Assembly (NCBI GenBank): GCA_002790175.1
Contig: PFUQ01000040.1
Location: 1-24,762 of the forward strand
DNA from: Flavobacteriales bacterium CG_4_9_14_3_um_filter_32_8
GTDB lineage: Bacteria; Bacteroidota; Bacteroidia; Flavobacteriales_E; Vicingaceae
Length of the DNA stretch: 24,762 nucleotides
Direction: 5' to 3'
Shown here: positions 16,217-23,349 of the stretch, piece by piece
Position numbering within the stretch: the stretch's first letter is position 1
Layout of the letters: each line of letters starts with the position of its first letter
Position numbers and translations under genes: made by a program
Notes under the pieces: model-generated
Seen by the model: only the letters and a program-made list of their open reading frames with translations
Database searches by the model: none
Told to the model about the DNA's origin: nothing

Positions 16217-16864
16217 ATGAAACGTTTTATTCCCGCAATATTAGTAGTTGTATTAGGCATAATTTTTGGATATTTAATTATCGATAAACCTAAAACTCTT
16301 AAAGTTTATAATCCGATTGATGTAAATCCAGATTTGGTGGATGAATCAGTTAGAAATGTTGATAAATTTCACAGAGTTGGCTCTTTTAAGTTAACCGACC
16401 AAGACGGAAAAGAGGTAACCGAAAATACCTTTAAAGGTAAAATATATGTAACAGATTTTTTTTTTGTAACCTGCCCCACCATCTGCCCTAAAATGGCAAC
16501 ACAAATGAACCGAATTTATGATGAGTTTAAAGAAAATAAAACGGTGATGTTATTATCTCACACAGTGATGCCTATTGCTGATTCTGTTCCAGTTTTAAAA
16601 GAGTACGCCAGCAAATTAGGAGTATCTTCCGAAAAATGGAAATTTGTAACTGGCGATAAACCCCAAATATATAACTTAGCTCGCAAAACTTATTTTGCAG
16701 CTATTACTAAAGGAGATGGAGGTTATGATGATTTTGTTCATACGGAAAATTTTGTATTAGTAGATAAAGAAAAAAGATTAAGAGGTTTTTACGAAGGAAC
16801 ATCCAAAAAAGATGTGGATAGACTAATTACTGATATTTATGCGTTATTAAAAGAATATAAATGA
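16217..16864 (+). CDS. SCO1/SenC family copper-binding protein
   Basis: This 215-residue protein has one N-terminal membrane helix (5-22) and a periplasmic thioredoxin-like domain. The SCO copper site is complete: FVTCPTICPKM gives Cys86 and Cys90 (CxxxC), and His175 lies in DFVHTENFVLVD. SCO proteins deliver copper to, or reduce the cysteines of, the CuA site of cytochrome c oxidase. It starts seven bases after the TlpA-like gene and is surely co-transcribed with it; the two would act on the same side of the membrane. A heptad array begins right at the stop codon. Confidence 0.94.
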   Translation: MKRFIPAILVVVLGIIFGYLIIDKPKTLKVYNPIDVNPDLVDESVRNVDKFHRVGSFKLTDQDGKEVTENTFKGKIYVTDFFFVTCPTICPKMATQMNRIYDEFKENKTVMLLSHTVMPIADSVPVLKEYASKLGVSSEKWKFVTGDKPQIYNLARKTYFAAITKGDGGYDDFVHTENFVLVDKEKRLRGFYEGTSKKDVDRLITDIYALLKEYK

Positions 16865-16889
16865 AAGGGACAAGAGACAAGGGACTAGG
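16864..16889 (+). repeat. Heptad array (AAGGGAC family)
   Basis: Three consecutive 7-base units of consensus AAGGGAC, the middle one with one change, and a decayed fourth unit, beginning directly after the SCO stop codon. The purine strand is the sense strand. A looser A-rich stretch near 16926-16953 may be another array but is too simple to be sure. Confidence 0.7.
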
Positions 16890-16967
16890 AAAATTCTAAT
16901 AACTTTATGAATTTTTAACTCGAAACACAAAGGAACAAATAACAACTAGAAAAATAATGTATAAATA

Positions 16968-17318
16968 ATGACGAAACTTTTTTTTAAAATAGCTATCATC
17001 ACTTTTTTAACAATGTTCGTATTCTCTTGTAATAAGAGAGTAGACCAAACTACCATGTTTCATGGAAGGGAGCATAAATCTAAGAGAAAAGGTGTTTATG
17101 ATGCTGGATTAAATTCTAAGAAGCCTATAAGTGTTCAAACTGCTCAAGACATCAATAAATTATCTGGGGATATTACCAATCCTAAGAAAGCTGCAAAAAA
17201 GGGAGAAAAAGAGTTGAAGAAAAAACAAAGAGATTCTCAAAAAGCAAGGGATAAACAAAATAAAAAAAGACACGTAAAAGTTAAAACTACCAAAGGTAAA
17301 GCTGGTGGTGAAAAGTAA
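16968..17318 (+). CDS. Small basic lipoprotein of unknown function
   Basis: This 116-residue protein begins with a lipoprotein signal peptide: a hydrophobic stretch (residues 4-19) ends in FVFSC, with Cys21 as the lipidation site. The mature part is short, very basic and low in complexity. It contains KKAAKKGEKELKKKQRDSQK and an alternating Lys/Gln/Arg helix, so it is probably extended or coiled and may touch peptidoglycan, LPS or nucleic acid. No domain is recognised. TAACTTTA at 16900-16907 could be a weak -7 element. A 39-residue membrane peptide follows nine bases after the stop. Confidence 0.72.
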   Translation: MTKLFFKIAIITFLTMFVFSCNKRVDQTTMFHGREHKSKRKGVYDAGLNSKKPISVQTAQDINKLSGDITNPKKAAKKGEKELKKKQRDSQKARDKQNKKRHVKVKTTKGKAGGEK

Positions 17319-17327
17319 AAAATAAAT

Positions 17328-17447
17328 ATGAATCAAAAAAAACAAATCAACAAGGACTTTTGGCTTAAACTAGGTGCTACATTTGTTGCAGTAATCACCG
17401 CATTATTTGTATTTGAAAAATTTATTAAACCTCGTTTAAAGAAATAA
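17328..17447 (+). CDS. 39-residue single-pass membrane peptide
   Basis: ATG at 17328 opens a 39-codon frame ending in TAA at 17445-17447. It starts with a basic, polar stretch (MNQKKQINKDFW), has one hydrophobic helix (LGATFVAVITALFVF) and ends in EKFIKPRLKK. The charge pattern is that of a real small membrane protein. It follows the lipoprotein gene by nine bases and was probably missed because of its size. The function is unknown. Confidence 0.6.
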   Translation: MNQKKQINKDFWLKLGATFVAVITALFVFEKFIKPRLKK

Positions 17448-17475
17448 ACATTCCTTAAAAAAGAGTTCTTAACAA

Positions 17476-19539
17476 CTACTTCGGATACTCAATCCTTACA
17501 TGATAAATATTCAACATTTTTTTAATGAATAAATTTTTAATGGTAGCAATGTCATTAAAAGTAATATCGGTATTGATGAATTGATTTTCATTTACTTGCG
17601 AAGTAATAATATTTTCTACCAGTTGGCTGATAGAATCAGTATTGTAAAGTTTTAAACTTCTAGATGCTGCCTCTACAGAATCTGCCATCATTAGTACTGC
17701 AGTTTCTTTTGAAAAAGGTATGGGTCCAGGATATTGAAATAACTCTGCATCGATATCAATCTCTGGGTTTTCATTTTTAGACATTCTCAAAAAATACTGA
17801 GTTTTAGTAGTTCCATGGTGTGTTCTAATAAAATCAATAATATGTTCTGGAAGTTTGTTTGCTTTGGCAATTTCTATCCCTTTAATCACATGGCTAATGA
17901 TAATATCAGCACTTTCTTCAAAACTCAATTCATCATGTGGATTAATTCCTGTCATCTGATTTTCGATAAAATAAGCTGGAGCCAACATTTTACCAATATC
18001 ATGATATAAAGCTCCTGCTCTTACTAATAATGGATTTCCTCCTATTTCCCGGATAGCTTCTTCAGCTAAATTAGATACTTGCAATGAATGTTGAAAAGTA
18101 CCTGGTGCCTTTAAATTAAGTTCTCTTAATAAAGCATTGTTAGTATCTGATAATTCCAACAAAGTAACATCAGAGATATAACCAAATAATTTTTCAAATA
18201 AATAGATAAATGGATAAGTTATGATGGTAAACCCTGCAGCCATTCCAAACCAACCAAACATACTCCAATTTATTGTTTTAATGTTTCCTTCCTGTAATAA
18301 AGATAATCCTAAGTAAGAAAGTGAGAAAACGATAAATATGATAAAGGAGGTGTAAAAAAGTTCGGATCTTTTATTCACGTTGAGCACAGTAAATATGGTA
18401 ATTATTCCAGTAATAGATTCTAATAAAATAAACTCAAAAGAATTAGGGACTATAAAACTGATTAAAAAAATAGTAATGATATAAATAAATAAAGCCATCC
18501 GATTACCAAAGAAAGTTCTAATCAATAAAGGGATAATGCAATAAGGAATAACATAAACACTTATTTCTTTAAAGCTAAGAATAAGCACAGTAATGGTCAC
18601 AAAACTAACCACAACAATGAATAAGAAACTAATATCCATGTTGTCGTTAAACACTTTAACGTTTACATTTTTTAAAAAGTTATAAATGGCATAAAAAAGT
18701 AGAATAACAATAATTAGTTGACCTAATAAAATCCACATCGATTGATTAGAATTACCCAGCTTAGATTCATATTCTACTTTTAATGACTGTAAAACAGCGT
18801 ATTTATCTTCCAAAACTAATTCACCAGTAGAAATAATTTTTTCATTTTCATAAACACCACCTTTTACTAAAGAAATATTATTGATTTCATTTTCAAGATC
18901 TTTTTGAGTTAACTCTTTATTGTATTTAATATTTTGCTGAAGTGCATTTTCAATACCTGACAATAAAAAATTAGCATTAATAAAATCTAGTTTTTTTAAA
19001 TCTTTTGAAACAAAATCGTAAGCCGATTTAATGGTAAACAATTTACCCACTTCAACTTCCTCTCCAACTTTATTTTCATCCATTAATAGGATGGTAAAAT
19101 TTCTGTCCTTATCTGCTATTTCATCACTAATTTCGATAATCCCAACAGCATATATTTCGTTAAGGTATTTTATTCCATGTTGAATAATAATTTCCTTTTC
19201 CTTTAAATCTAATGTGTTGTTAACGTTTTGTTCTATATAATTTTGAAAATCAATAATCACTTTATCTATAACCTTTGCATTTACATTAAAGTATAAGAGT
19301 TGATTTTGTGAAATTTTAATTTTTTCGGTAGCAATTTCCTCTTTAGATTTATTAATGGCAAAGCCAAAAGGAGCTAACAAATCCTCATGCACCCATGGTT
19401 TATTTTTTTGAAACTCATATTTGAATTTACCCTCTTTTGGTAAAAGTAAAACGACTAAGAATATTGAAACTGCAAACAGTAGCACTTTAAATATCAATTC
19501 GTGCTTATCTCTAATTTTATTTATTATTTGATTGGACAT
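17476..19539 (-). CDS. PgpH-type 7TM-HD phosphohydrolase (probable c-di-AMP phosphodiesterase)
   Basis: This 687-residue membrane protein has the domain order of PgpH: an N-terminal helix (16-34), an extracellular 7TMR-HDED-like domain (about 45-265), seven hydrophobic helices (about 268-450) and a cytosolic HD domain (about 475-670). Metal-binding residues are visible: His484 in FQHSLQVS, His513-Asp514 in YHDIGK, His549-550 region SHVIKG, His574-His575 in THHGTT, and Asp620 in MMADSVEAASR. PgpH of Firmicutes hydrolyses cyclic di-AMP, so the same reaction is likely but not proven here. It converges on the lipoprotein/39-residue pair and is divergent from the thiolase, with its own -7 element. 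Confidence 0.9.
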   Translation of the reverse strand: MSNQIINKIRDKHELIFKVLLFAVSIFLVVLLLPKEGKFKYEFQKNKPWVHEDLLAPFGFAINKSKEEIATEKIKISQNQLLYFNVNAKVIDKVIIDFQNYIEQNVNNTLDLKEKEIIIQHGIKYLNEIYAVGIIEISDEIADKDRNFTILLMDENKVGEEVEVGKLFTIKSAYDFVSKDLKKLDFINANFLLSGIENALQQNIKYNKELTQKDLENEINNISLVKGGVYENEKIISTGELVLEDKYAVLQSLKVEYESKLGNSNQSMWILLGQLIIVILLFYAIYNFLKNVNVKVFNDNMDISFLFIVVVSFVTITVLILSFKEISVYVIPYCIIPLLIRTFFGNRMALFIYIITIFLISFIVPNSFEFILLESITGIITIFTVLNVNKRSELFYTSFIIFIVFSLSYLGLSLLQEGNIKTINWSMFGWFGMAAGFTIITYPFIYLFEKLFGYISDVTLLELSDTNNALLRELNLKAPGTFQHSLQVSNLAEEAIREIGGNPLLVRAGALYHDIGKMLAPAYFIENQMTGINPHDELSFEESADIIISHVIKGIEIAKANKLPEHIIDFIRTHHGTTKTQYFLRMSKNENPEIDIDAELFQYPGPIPFSKETAVLMMADSVEAASRSLKLYNTDSISQLVENIITSQVNENQFINTDITFNDIATIKNLFIKKMLNIYHVRIEYPK

Positions 19540-19576
19540 GTTTAAATAAACTTAGCTAAAAGTGGTCGATAAGGTA

Positions 19577-19584
19577 CAAAAATA
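19577..19584 (-). promoter_or_regulatory. -7 element of the PgpH-type gene
   Basis: On the minus strand TATTTTTG is a perfect TAnnTTTG match, 37 bases upstream of the start codon at 19539. No clear -33 box is seen. Confidence 0.52.
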
Positions 19585-19633
19585 CAGAATTGGAAATTAA
19601 GATTTAAATCCTATTAATTTAAAAGCAAATTAT

Positions 19634-19641
19634 TAATTTTG
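19634..19641 (+). promoter_or_regulatory. -7 element of the acetyl-CoA acetyltransferase gene
   Basis: TAATTTTG, followed by CACC, is a perfect TAnnTTTG match, giving a leader of about 35 bases before the ATG at 19682. The -33 region holds only TTTA-like sequence. Confidence 0.57.
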
Positions 19642-19681
19642 CACCAATAAATATTAAAGATAAAAACATAAAATTAATATC

Positions 19682-20857
19682 ATGAAAGAAGTATATATTA
19701 TATCCGCAGCAAGAACACCTATTGGTAGTTTTTTAGGTAAATTATCAACAATACCAGCAACAAAATTAGGTGCTATTGCCATTAAAGGTGCTATAAAAAA
19801 AGCCAATATCTCAGTTGATGTTGTTGATGAAGTTTTTATGGGAAATGTGTTGCAAGCAAACTTAGGTCAGGCTCCTGCTCGACAAGCAGCGTTATTTGCA
19901 GGATTAAACAAGAATGTACCTTGTACTACTATTAATAAAGTTTGTGCTTCGGGTATGAAAGCAATTGCATTAGGTGCTCAATCTATTCGAGTTGGCGATA
20001 ACGACTGTGTAGTTGTTGGAGGTATGGAAAATATGAGTATGGTTCCTCATTATTTTAATGCACGAAATGGTGTTAAACTAGGAGATGTGAAAATGGTTGA
20101 TGGAATGGTTAAAGACGGGTTGTGGGATGTTTATCATGACAAGCACATGGGAAACTGTGCTGAAACTTGTGCGAAAGATAAAGGATTTACCAGAGAAGAT
20201 CAAGATAATTTTGCCATTACTTCTTACAAAAGAGCTGCTGCTGCTTGGGCTGCAGGTAAATTTAAAGAAGAAGTTGTTCCTGTTGAAGTTCCTCAACGCA
20301 AAGGAGATGCTCTAATTGTTGATACTGATGAAGAGTTTTCTAATGTAATTCTAGATAAAATACCTAGTTTAAAGCCAGCTTTTGATAAAGAAGGTACTGT
20401 TACTGCAGCAAATGCTTCTACCTTAAATGATGGTGCTTCAGCTTTAATATTGATGAGTAAAGAAAAAATGGATTCGTTAGGATTAAAACCTATTGCAAAA
20501 GTAATTAGCTGTGCTGATGCTGCTCAAGATTCAGAGTGGTTTACTACTGCTCCATCTTTAGCAATTCCAAAAGCCTTAAAAAAAGCCAACTTAAAAGTAA
20601 CAGATATTGATTATTGGGAATTAAACCAAGCTTTTGCTGTTGTTGGTTTAGCCAATATGAAAGAATTAGGATTAAATCCTGATAAAGTAGATGTGAATGG
20701 TGGTGCCGTTGCTTTAGGTCATCCACTAGGTAATTCTGGTTCAAGAGTGGTTGTTACCTTAATAAATGTATTAAAACAAAATAATGGAAAATACGGGGGT
20801 GCTTCAATCTGTAATGGTGGCGGAGGTGCTTCTTCAATTATTATTGAAAATGTTTAA
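19682..20857 (+). CDS. Acetyl-CoA C-acetyltransferase (thiolase)
   Basis: This 391-residue cytosolic enzyme condenses two acetyl-CoA to acetoacetyl-CoA, or does the reverse. Length and motifs fit the biosynthetic/AtoB-type thiolases. Cys88 in NKVCASGMKAI is the acylated nucleophile, GHPLGNSG carries the catalytic His347, and Cys377 in ICNGGGGAS is the acid/base. The opening YIISAARTPIGSFLG is typical. The protein could serve fatty-acid or ketone-body metabolism; alone in its transcript, context does not decide, so I give no symbol. It is divergent from the PgpH-type gene and is followed 54 bases later by the NlpC/P60 gene on the same strand. Confidence 0.95.
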   Translation: MKEVYIISAARTPIGSFLGKLSTIPATKLGAIAIKGAIKKANISVDVVDEVFMGNVLQANLGQAPARQAALFAGLNKNVPCTTINKVCASGMKAIALGAQSIRVGDNDCVVVGGMENMSMVPHYFNARNGVKLGDVKMVDGMVKDGLWDVYHDKHMGNCAETCAKDKGFTREDQDNFAITSYKRAAAAWAAGKFKEEVVPVEVPQRKGDALIVDTDEEFSNVILDKIPSLKPAFDKEGTVTAANASTLNDGASALILMSKEKMDSLGLKPIAKVISCADAAQDSEWFTTAPSLAIPKALKKANLKVTDIDYWELNQAFAVVGLANMKELGLNPDKVDVNGGAVALGHPLGNSGSRVVVTLINVLKQNNGKYGGASICNGGGGASSIIIENV

Positions 20858-20876
20858 AAATTAATGAATGTATGAA

Positions 20877-20904
20877 TTTCAAATCTCTAATCTTTAATTT
20901 CTAA
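20877..20904 (+). repeat. Heptad array (TCTCTAA family)
   Basis: Four 7-base units (TTTCAAA, TCTCTAA and two variants with the same YAA ending) lie between the thiolase stop and the NlpC/P60 start. The array ends seven bases before the TTG start codon at 20912. Confidence 0.68.
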
Positions 20905-20911
20905 TAGCATT

Positions 20912-21688
20912 TTGAAATACGGTATTTGTCATTTAAGTATTATTCCATGTAGACTAGAACCTTCTGATAAAAGTGAGCAAGTAACTCAACTCCTTTTTGG
21001 AGAAACCGTTAAAATTTATGAGGAAAAAAAAGGAAGCTGGAAAAGAATAAAGACTGCATTTGATAATTACGATTGTTGGATAGATGAAAAACAAATTACC
21101 ATTATTTCGTTAGAAGAATTTGAAAGAATGAATTCTTCCATTGTCTCTAATGAATTAGTTGATGTTGTTGAAAACAAAAAATCTAAATTAATTACTCCCA
21201 TTTTATTAGGAAGTACTTTACCCAATTTTTCTAAAAAAACGTTGAAGTTTGCCGAACAACAATTTAGTTTTGATGGACAAACAATTAATACCGCTAAAAA
21301 AATTGCAAAAGATAATTTAGTGGCAAATGCCATGATGTACATCAATACTCCTTATTTATGGGGTGGACGTTCTCCTTTTGGTATAGACTGTTCTGGTTTT
21401 ACACAAATTATCTATAAATTAAATGGTGTTCAATTGCCTCGTGATGCTTCAAAGCAATCGGAAGTAGGACAAACGTTGAGTTTTGTAGAAGAATCCGAAA
21501 GTGGCGACTTGGCTTTTTTTGATAATGAGGAAGGCAATATCATTCATGTTGGGATTGTCTTAGACGACAATCGCATTATTCATGCTTCTGGTAAAGTTAG
21601 AATAGATAAACTCGACCACCAAGGCATTTTTAATGTGGACACAGGACTTTATACTCACCGATTAAGACTGATTAAAAAAATAATGTAG
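20912..21688 (+). CDS. SH3-domain NlpC/P60 peptidase
   Basis: This 258-residue protein has two parts. Residues 1-65 form a bacterial SH3 domain (LSIIPCRLEPSDKSEQV, then GSWKRIKT). Residues about 130-258 form an NlpC/P60 (C40) peptidase with the triad Cys160 (GIDCSGFTQ), His212 (IIHVGIV) and His224 (IIHASG). Such enzymes cut D-Glu-(meso-Dap) bonds of peptidoglycan stem peptides. No signal peptide is present, so it may act on recycled wall peptides in the cytosol. I choose the TTG at 20912 as start because it gives KYGICHLSIIP, the normal opening of the family, directly before the SH3 domain; no in-frame ATG is available nearby. Confidence 0.9.
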   Translation: MKYGICHLSIIPCRLEPSDKSEQVTQLLFGETVKIYEEKKGSWKRIKTAFDNYDCWIDEKQITIISLEEFERMNSSIVSNELVDVVENKKSKLITPILLGSTLPNFSKKTLKFAEQQFSFDGQTINTAKKIAKDNLVANAMMYINTPYLWGGRSPFGIDCSGFTQIIYKLNGVQLPRDASKQSEVGQTLSFVEESESGDLAFFDNEEGNIIHVGIVLDDNRIIHASGKVRIDKLDHQGIFNVDTGLYTHRLRLIKKIM

Positions 21689-21730
21689 CTTAAAGTCAAC
21701 CGAGTTGTATTCGTACATTATTTTTTGTTT

Positions 21731-21758
21731 GAAGTCAGAAGACCGAAGTAGGAAGTGA
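21731..21758 (+). repeat. Heptad array (GAAGTCA family)
   Basis: GAAG recurs exactly every seven bases four times (21731, 21738, 21745, 21752) with variable trailing triplets. It lies 42 bases after the NlpC/P60 stop with the purine strand in the sense direction. The rest of the 158-base gap holds no gene or clear terminator. Confidence 0.7.
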
Positions 21759-21846
21759 TTCCGTTTAAGATATTCGGGTTTACTGCACTCTTTATTTAAC
21801 TATGCGAAAATTTATCCCGTATGGCATGCTTAATTAATATTATCTT

Positions 21847-22035
21847 TTAATGAGAAGCCTCATCAGATTTTTTATTAAAAATTAAGATGGCTATTACTGC
21901 TCCAATTATCACTATAGCCATTGTTATGGCTTGTGCTAACTGCGTTTTTATAGAAATATCAAAATATGCCCATTGAAATGGAACTAGAATTAGAAAAGCA
22001 ATAATTGCTAGTGCTACTATTTTATTTTTTTTCAT
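21847..22035 (-). CDS. Small two-helix membrane protein
   Basis: This 62-residue protein has two hydrophobic helices (about 6-24 and 34-54), a short link with FDISIKTQLAQ and a charged tail (KKSDEASH). The basic start (MKKNK) places the N-terminus inside. It lies downstream of hpd on the same strand, separated by about 145 bases that are A-rich in the message and contain a hairpin element. No family is recognised. A link to tyrosine degradation is not supported by anything but position. Confidence 0.65.
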   Translation of the reverse strand: MKKNKIVALAIIAFLILVPFQWAYFDISIKTQLAQAITMAIVIIGAVIAILIFNKKSDEASH

Positions 22036-22113
22036 TTTATTTTGTTTTATTTTTCTACTTTCTTTTTATTCTTTTTTAGTTTTTTCTTCTTTTCTCTGCG
22101 ATTTCTTTAAATT

Positions 22114-22148
22114 CTTGGCGTTTAATTTTAACCGCAAAGAACGCTAAG
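22114..22148. repeat. Hairpin element of the CGCAAAGAACGCTAAG type
   Basis: CTTGGCGTTT (22114-22123) pairs with GAACGCTAAG (22139-22148), ten pairs with two G-T, around a 15-base loop that contains AACCGCAAA. On the plus strand it is followed by nine T. I recall very similar AACCGCAAAGA-type sequences as dispersed intergenic repeats in many Bacteroidota; that is recollection and not checked here. Confidence 0.55.
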
Positions 22149-22152
22149 TTTT

Positions 22153-22180
22153 TTTTTCATCTTTCACCTTTCTCATTTCA
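22153..22180 (-). repeat. Heptad array (GAAA every 7 bases)
   Basis: Read on the minus strand, GAAA recurs every seven bases four times, starting directly after the hpd TGA stop. The third unit includes AAGGTGAAAG, also present after the acyltransferase gene at 13816-13825. Confidence 0.6.
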
Positions 22181-23338
22181 TCATAATGTTCCTCTTTTTT
22201 CTTGCTCTCTTTCAATAGATTCAAATAAAGCTTTAAAATTACCAGCTCCAAAACCTTTAGCACCCATTCGTTGAATGATTTCAAAAAATAAAGTAGGTCT
22301 ATCTTCTACTGGTTTGGTGAATATTTGCAATAAATATCCTTCTTCATCTGCATCAATCATAATACCAAGACTTTTTAAAACCACAATATCTTCTTGTAAA
22401 ATATGGTGATGCTTGTCTAATCTTGAAGGAACTGCTTTATAATATTCTTCTGGAGGTGTTGATAGAAATTCCACTCCTCTTTCTCGTAATTGTTTTACAG
22501 TTGTGATGATGTTATCTGTGGCAACAGCAATGTGCTGTGCTCCTGGTCCTTCATAAAAATCAATGTACTCTTCAATTTGAGATTTTTTTGCAGCTTTTGC
22601 TGGTTCATTGATAGGGAATTTAATTCGTCCATTTCCATTGCTCATCACTTTACTCATCAGAGCAGAGTATTCCGTATGAATTTGCTTGTCATCAAAGGAA
22701 AGAAAATTAACAAAACCCATTACCTCTTCGTACCATTTTACCCATTGATTCATTTCTCCCCAACCCACATTTCCAACCATGTGGTCGATAAACTTCAATC
22801 CAACTGAAGTAGGATTATATTCCGACTCCCATTTTTGATAGCCTGGTAAAAAGGCTCCGTTATAATTTTTTCGTTCCACAAAAATATGAACTGTTTCTCC
22901 ATAGGTATGGATTCCAGAACGAACTACTTCGCCATATTCATCTTTTTCTGTAGTTGGCTCCATAAAAGATTTTGCACCTCGGCTGGTCGTTTCTTTCCAC
23001 GATTTTGTAGCATCTTCCACCCATAAAGCAATCACTTTTACGCCATCACCATGTTTAGTTAAATGTTGATTAATAGGAGATTGGGAGTTTAAAGGTGTTG
23101 TTAACACCAGTCGAATTTTATCTTGTTTTAATACATAGGATGAATATTCTTTACATCCTGTTTCTAAACCTTTATAAGCATGTGATTGAAAACCAAATGC
23201 CGTTTTATAAAAATGAGCTGCTTGTTTGGCGTTTCCTACGTATAATTCAACATAATCGGTACCTAATAAAGGGAGAAAGTCTTGTGCTCCTTCAAATATT
23301 TTTTCTAATCCGTATTCTACGTTTTTTATTTGTTTCAT
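22181..23338 (-). CDS. hpd: 4-hydroxyphenylpyruvate dioxygenase
   Basis: Hpd converts 4-hydroxyphenylpyruvate to homogentisate with O2 and Fe(II), the second step of tyrosine breakdown. I start at ATG 23338 (385 residues, MKQIKNVEYGLEKIFEG), 11 bases after the hmgA stop. An upstream ATG at 23362 would add eight residues and overlap hmgA. Two vicinal-oxygen-chelate domains are seen. The three iron ligands are His186 (FIDHMVGNV), His269 (GAQHIAVAT) and Glu353 (LFFEIIQR). The C-terminal helix with GFGAGNFKALFESIEREQ closes the active site and is a strong signature. The gene is second in a minus-strand operon after hmgA, whose product uses homogentisate. Confidence 0.96.
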   Translation of the reverse strand: MKQIKNVEYGLEKIFEGAQDFLPLLGTDYVELYVGNAKQAAHFYKTAFGFQSHAYKGLETGCKEYSSYVLKQDKIRLVLTTPLNSQSPINQHLTKHGDGVKVIALWVEDATKSWKETTSRGAKSFMEPTTEKDEYGEVVRSGIHTYGETVHIFVERKNYNGAFLPGYQKWESEYNPTSVGLKFIDHMVGNVGWGEMNQWVKWYEEVMGFVNFLSFDDKQIHTEYSALMSKVMSNGNGRIKFPINEPAKAAKKSQIEEYIDFYEGPGAQHIAVATDNIITTVKQLRERGVEFLSTPPEEYYKAVPSRLDKHHHILQEDIVVLKSLGIMIDADEEGYLLQIFTKPVEDRPTLFFEIIQRMGAKGFGAGNFKALFESIEREQEKRGTL

Positions 23339-23349
23339 TTCAAAAAATA

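Noticed and set aside
20078..20315. Overlapping open frames on both strands inside the thiolase gene
   Set aside because: The thiolase frame has all catalytic motifs; the others are shadows without a recognisable protein character.
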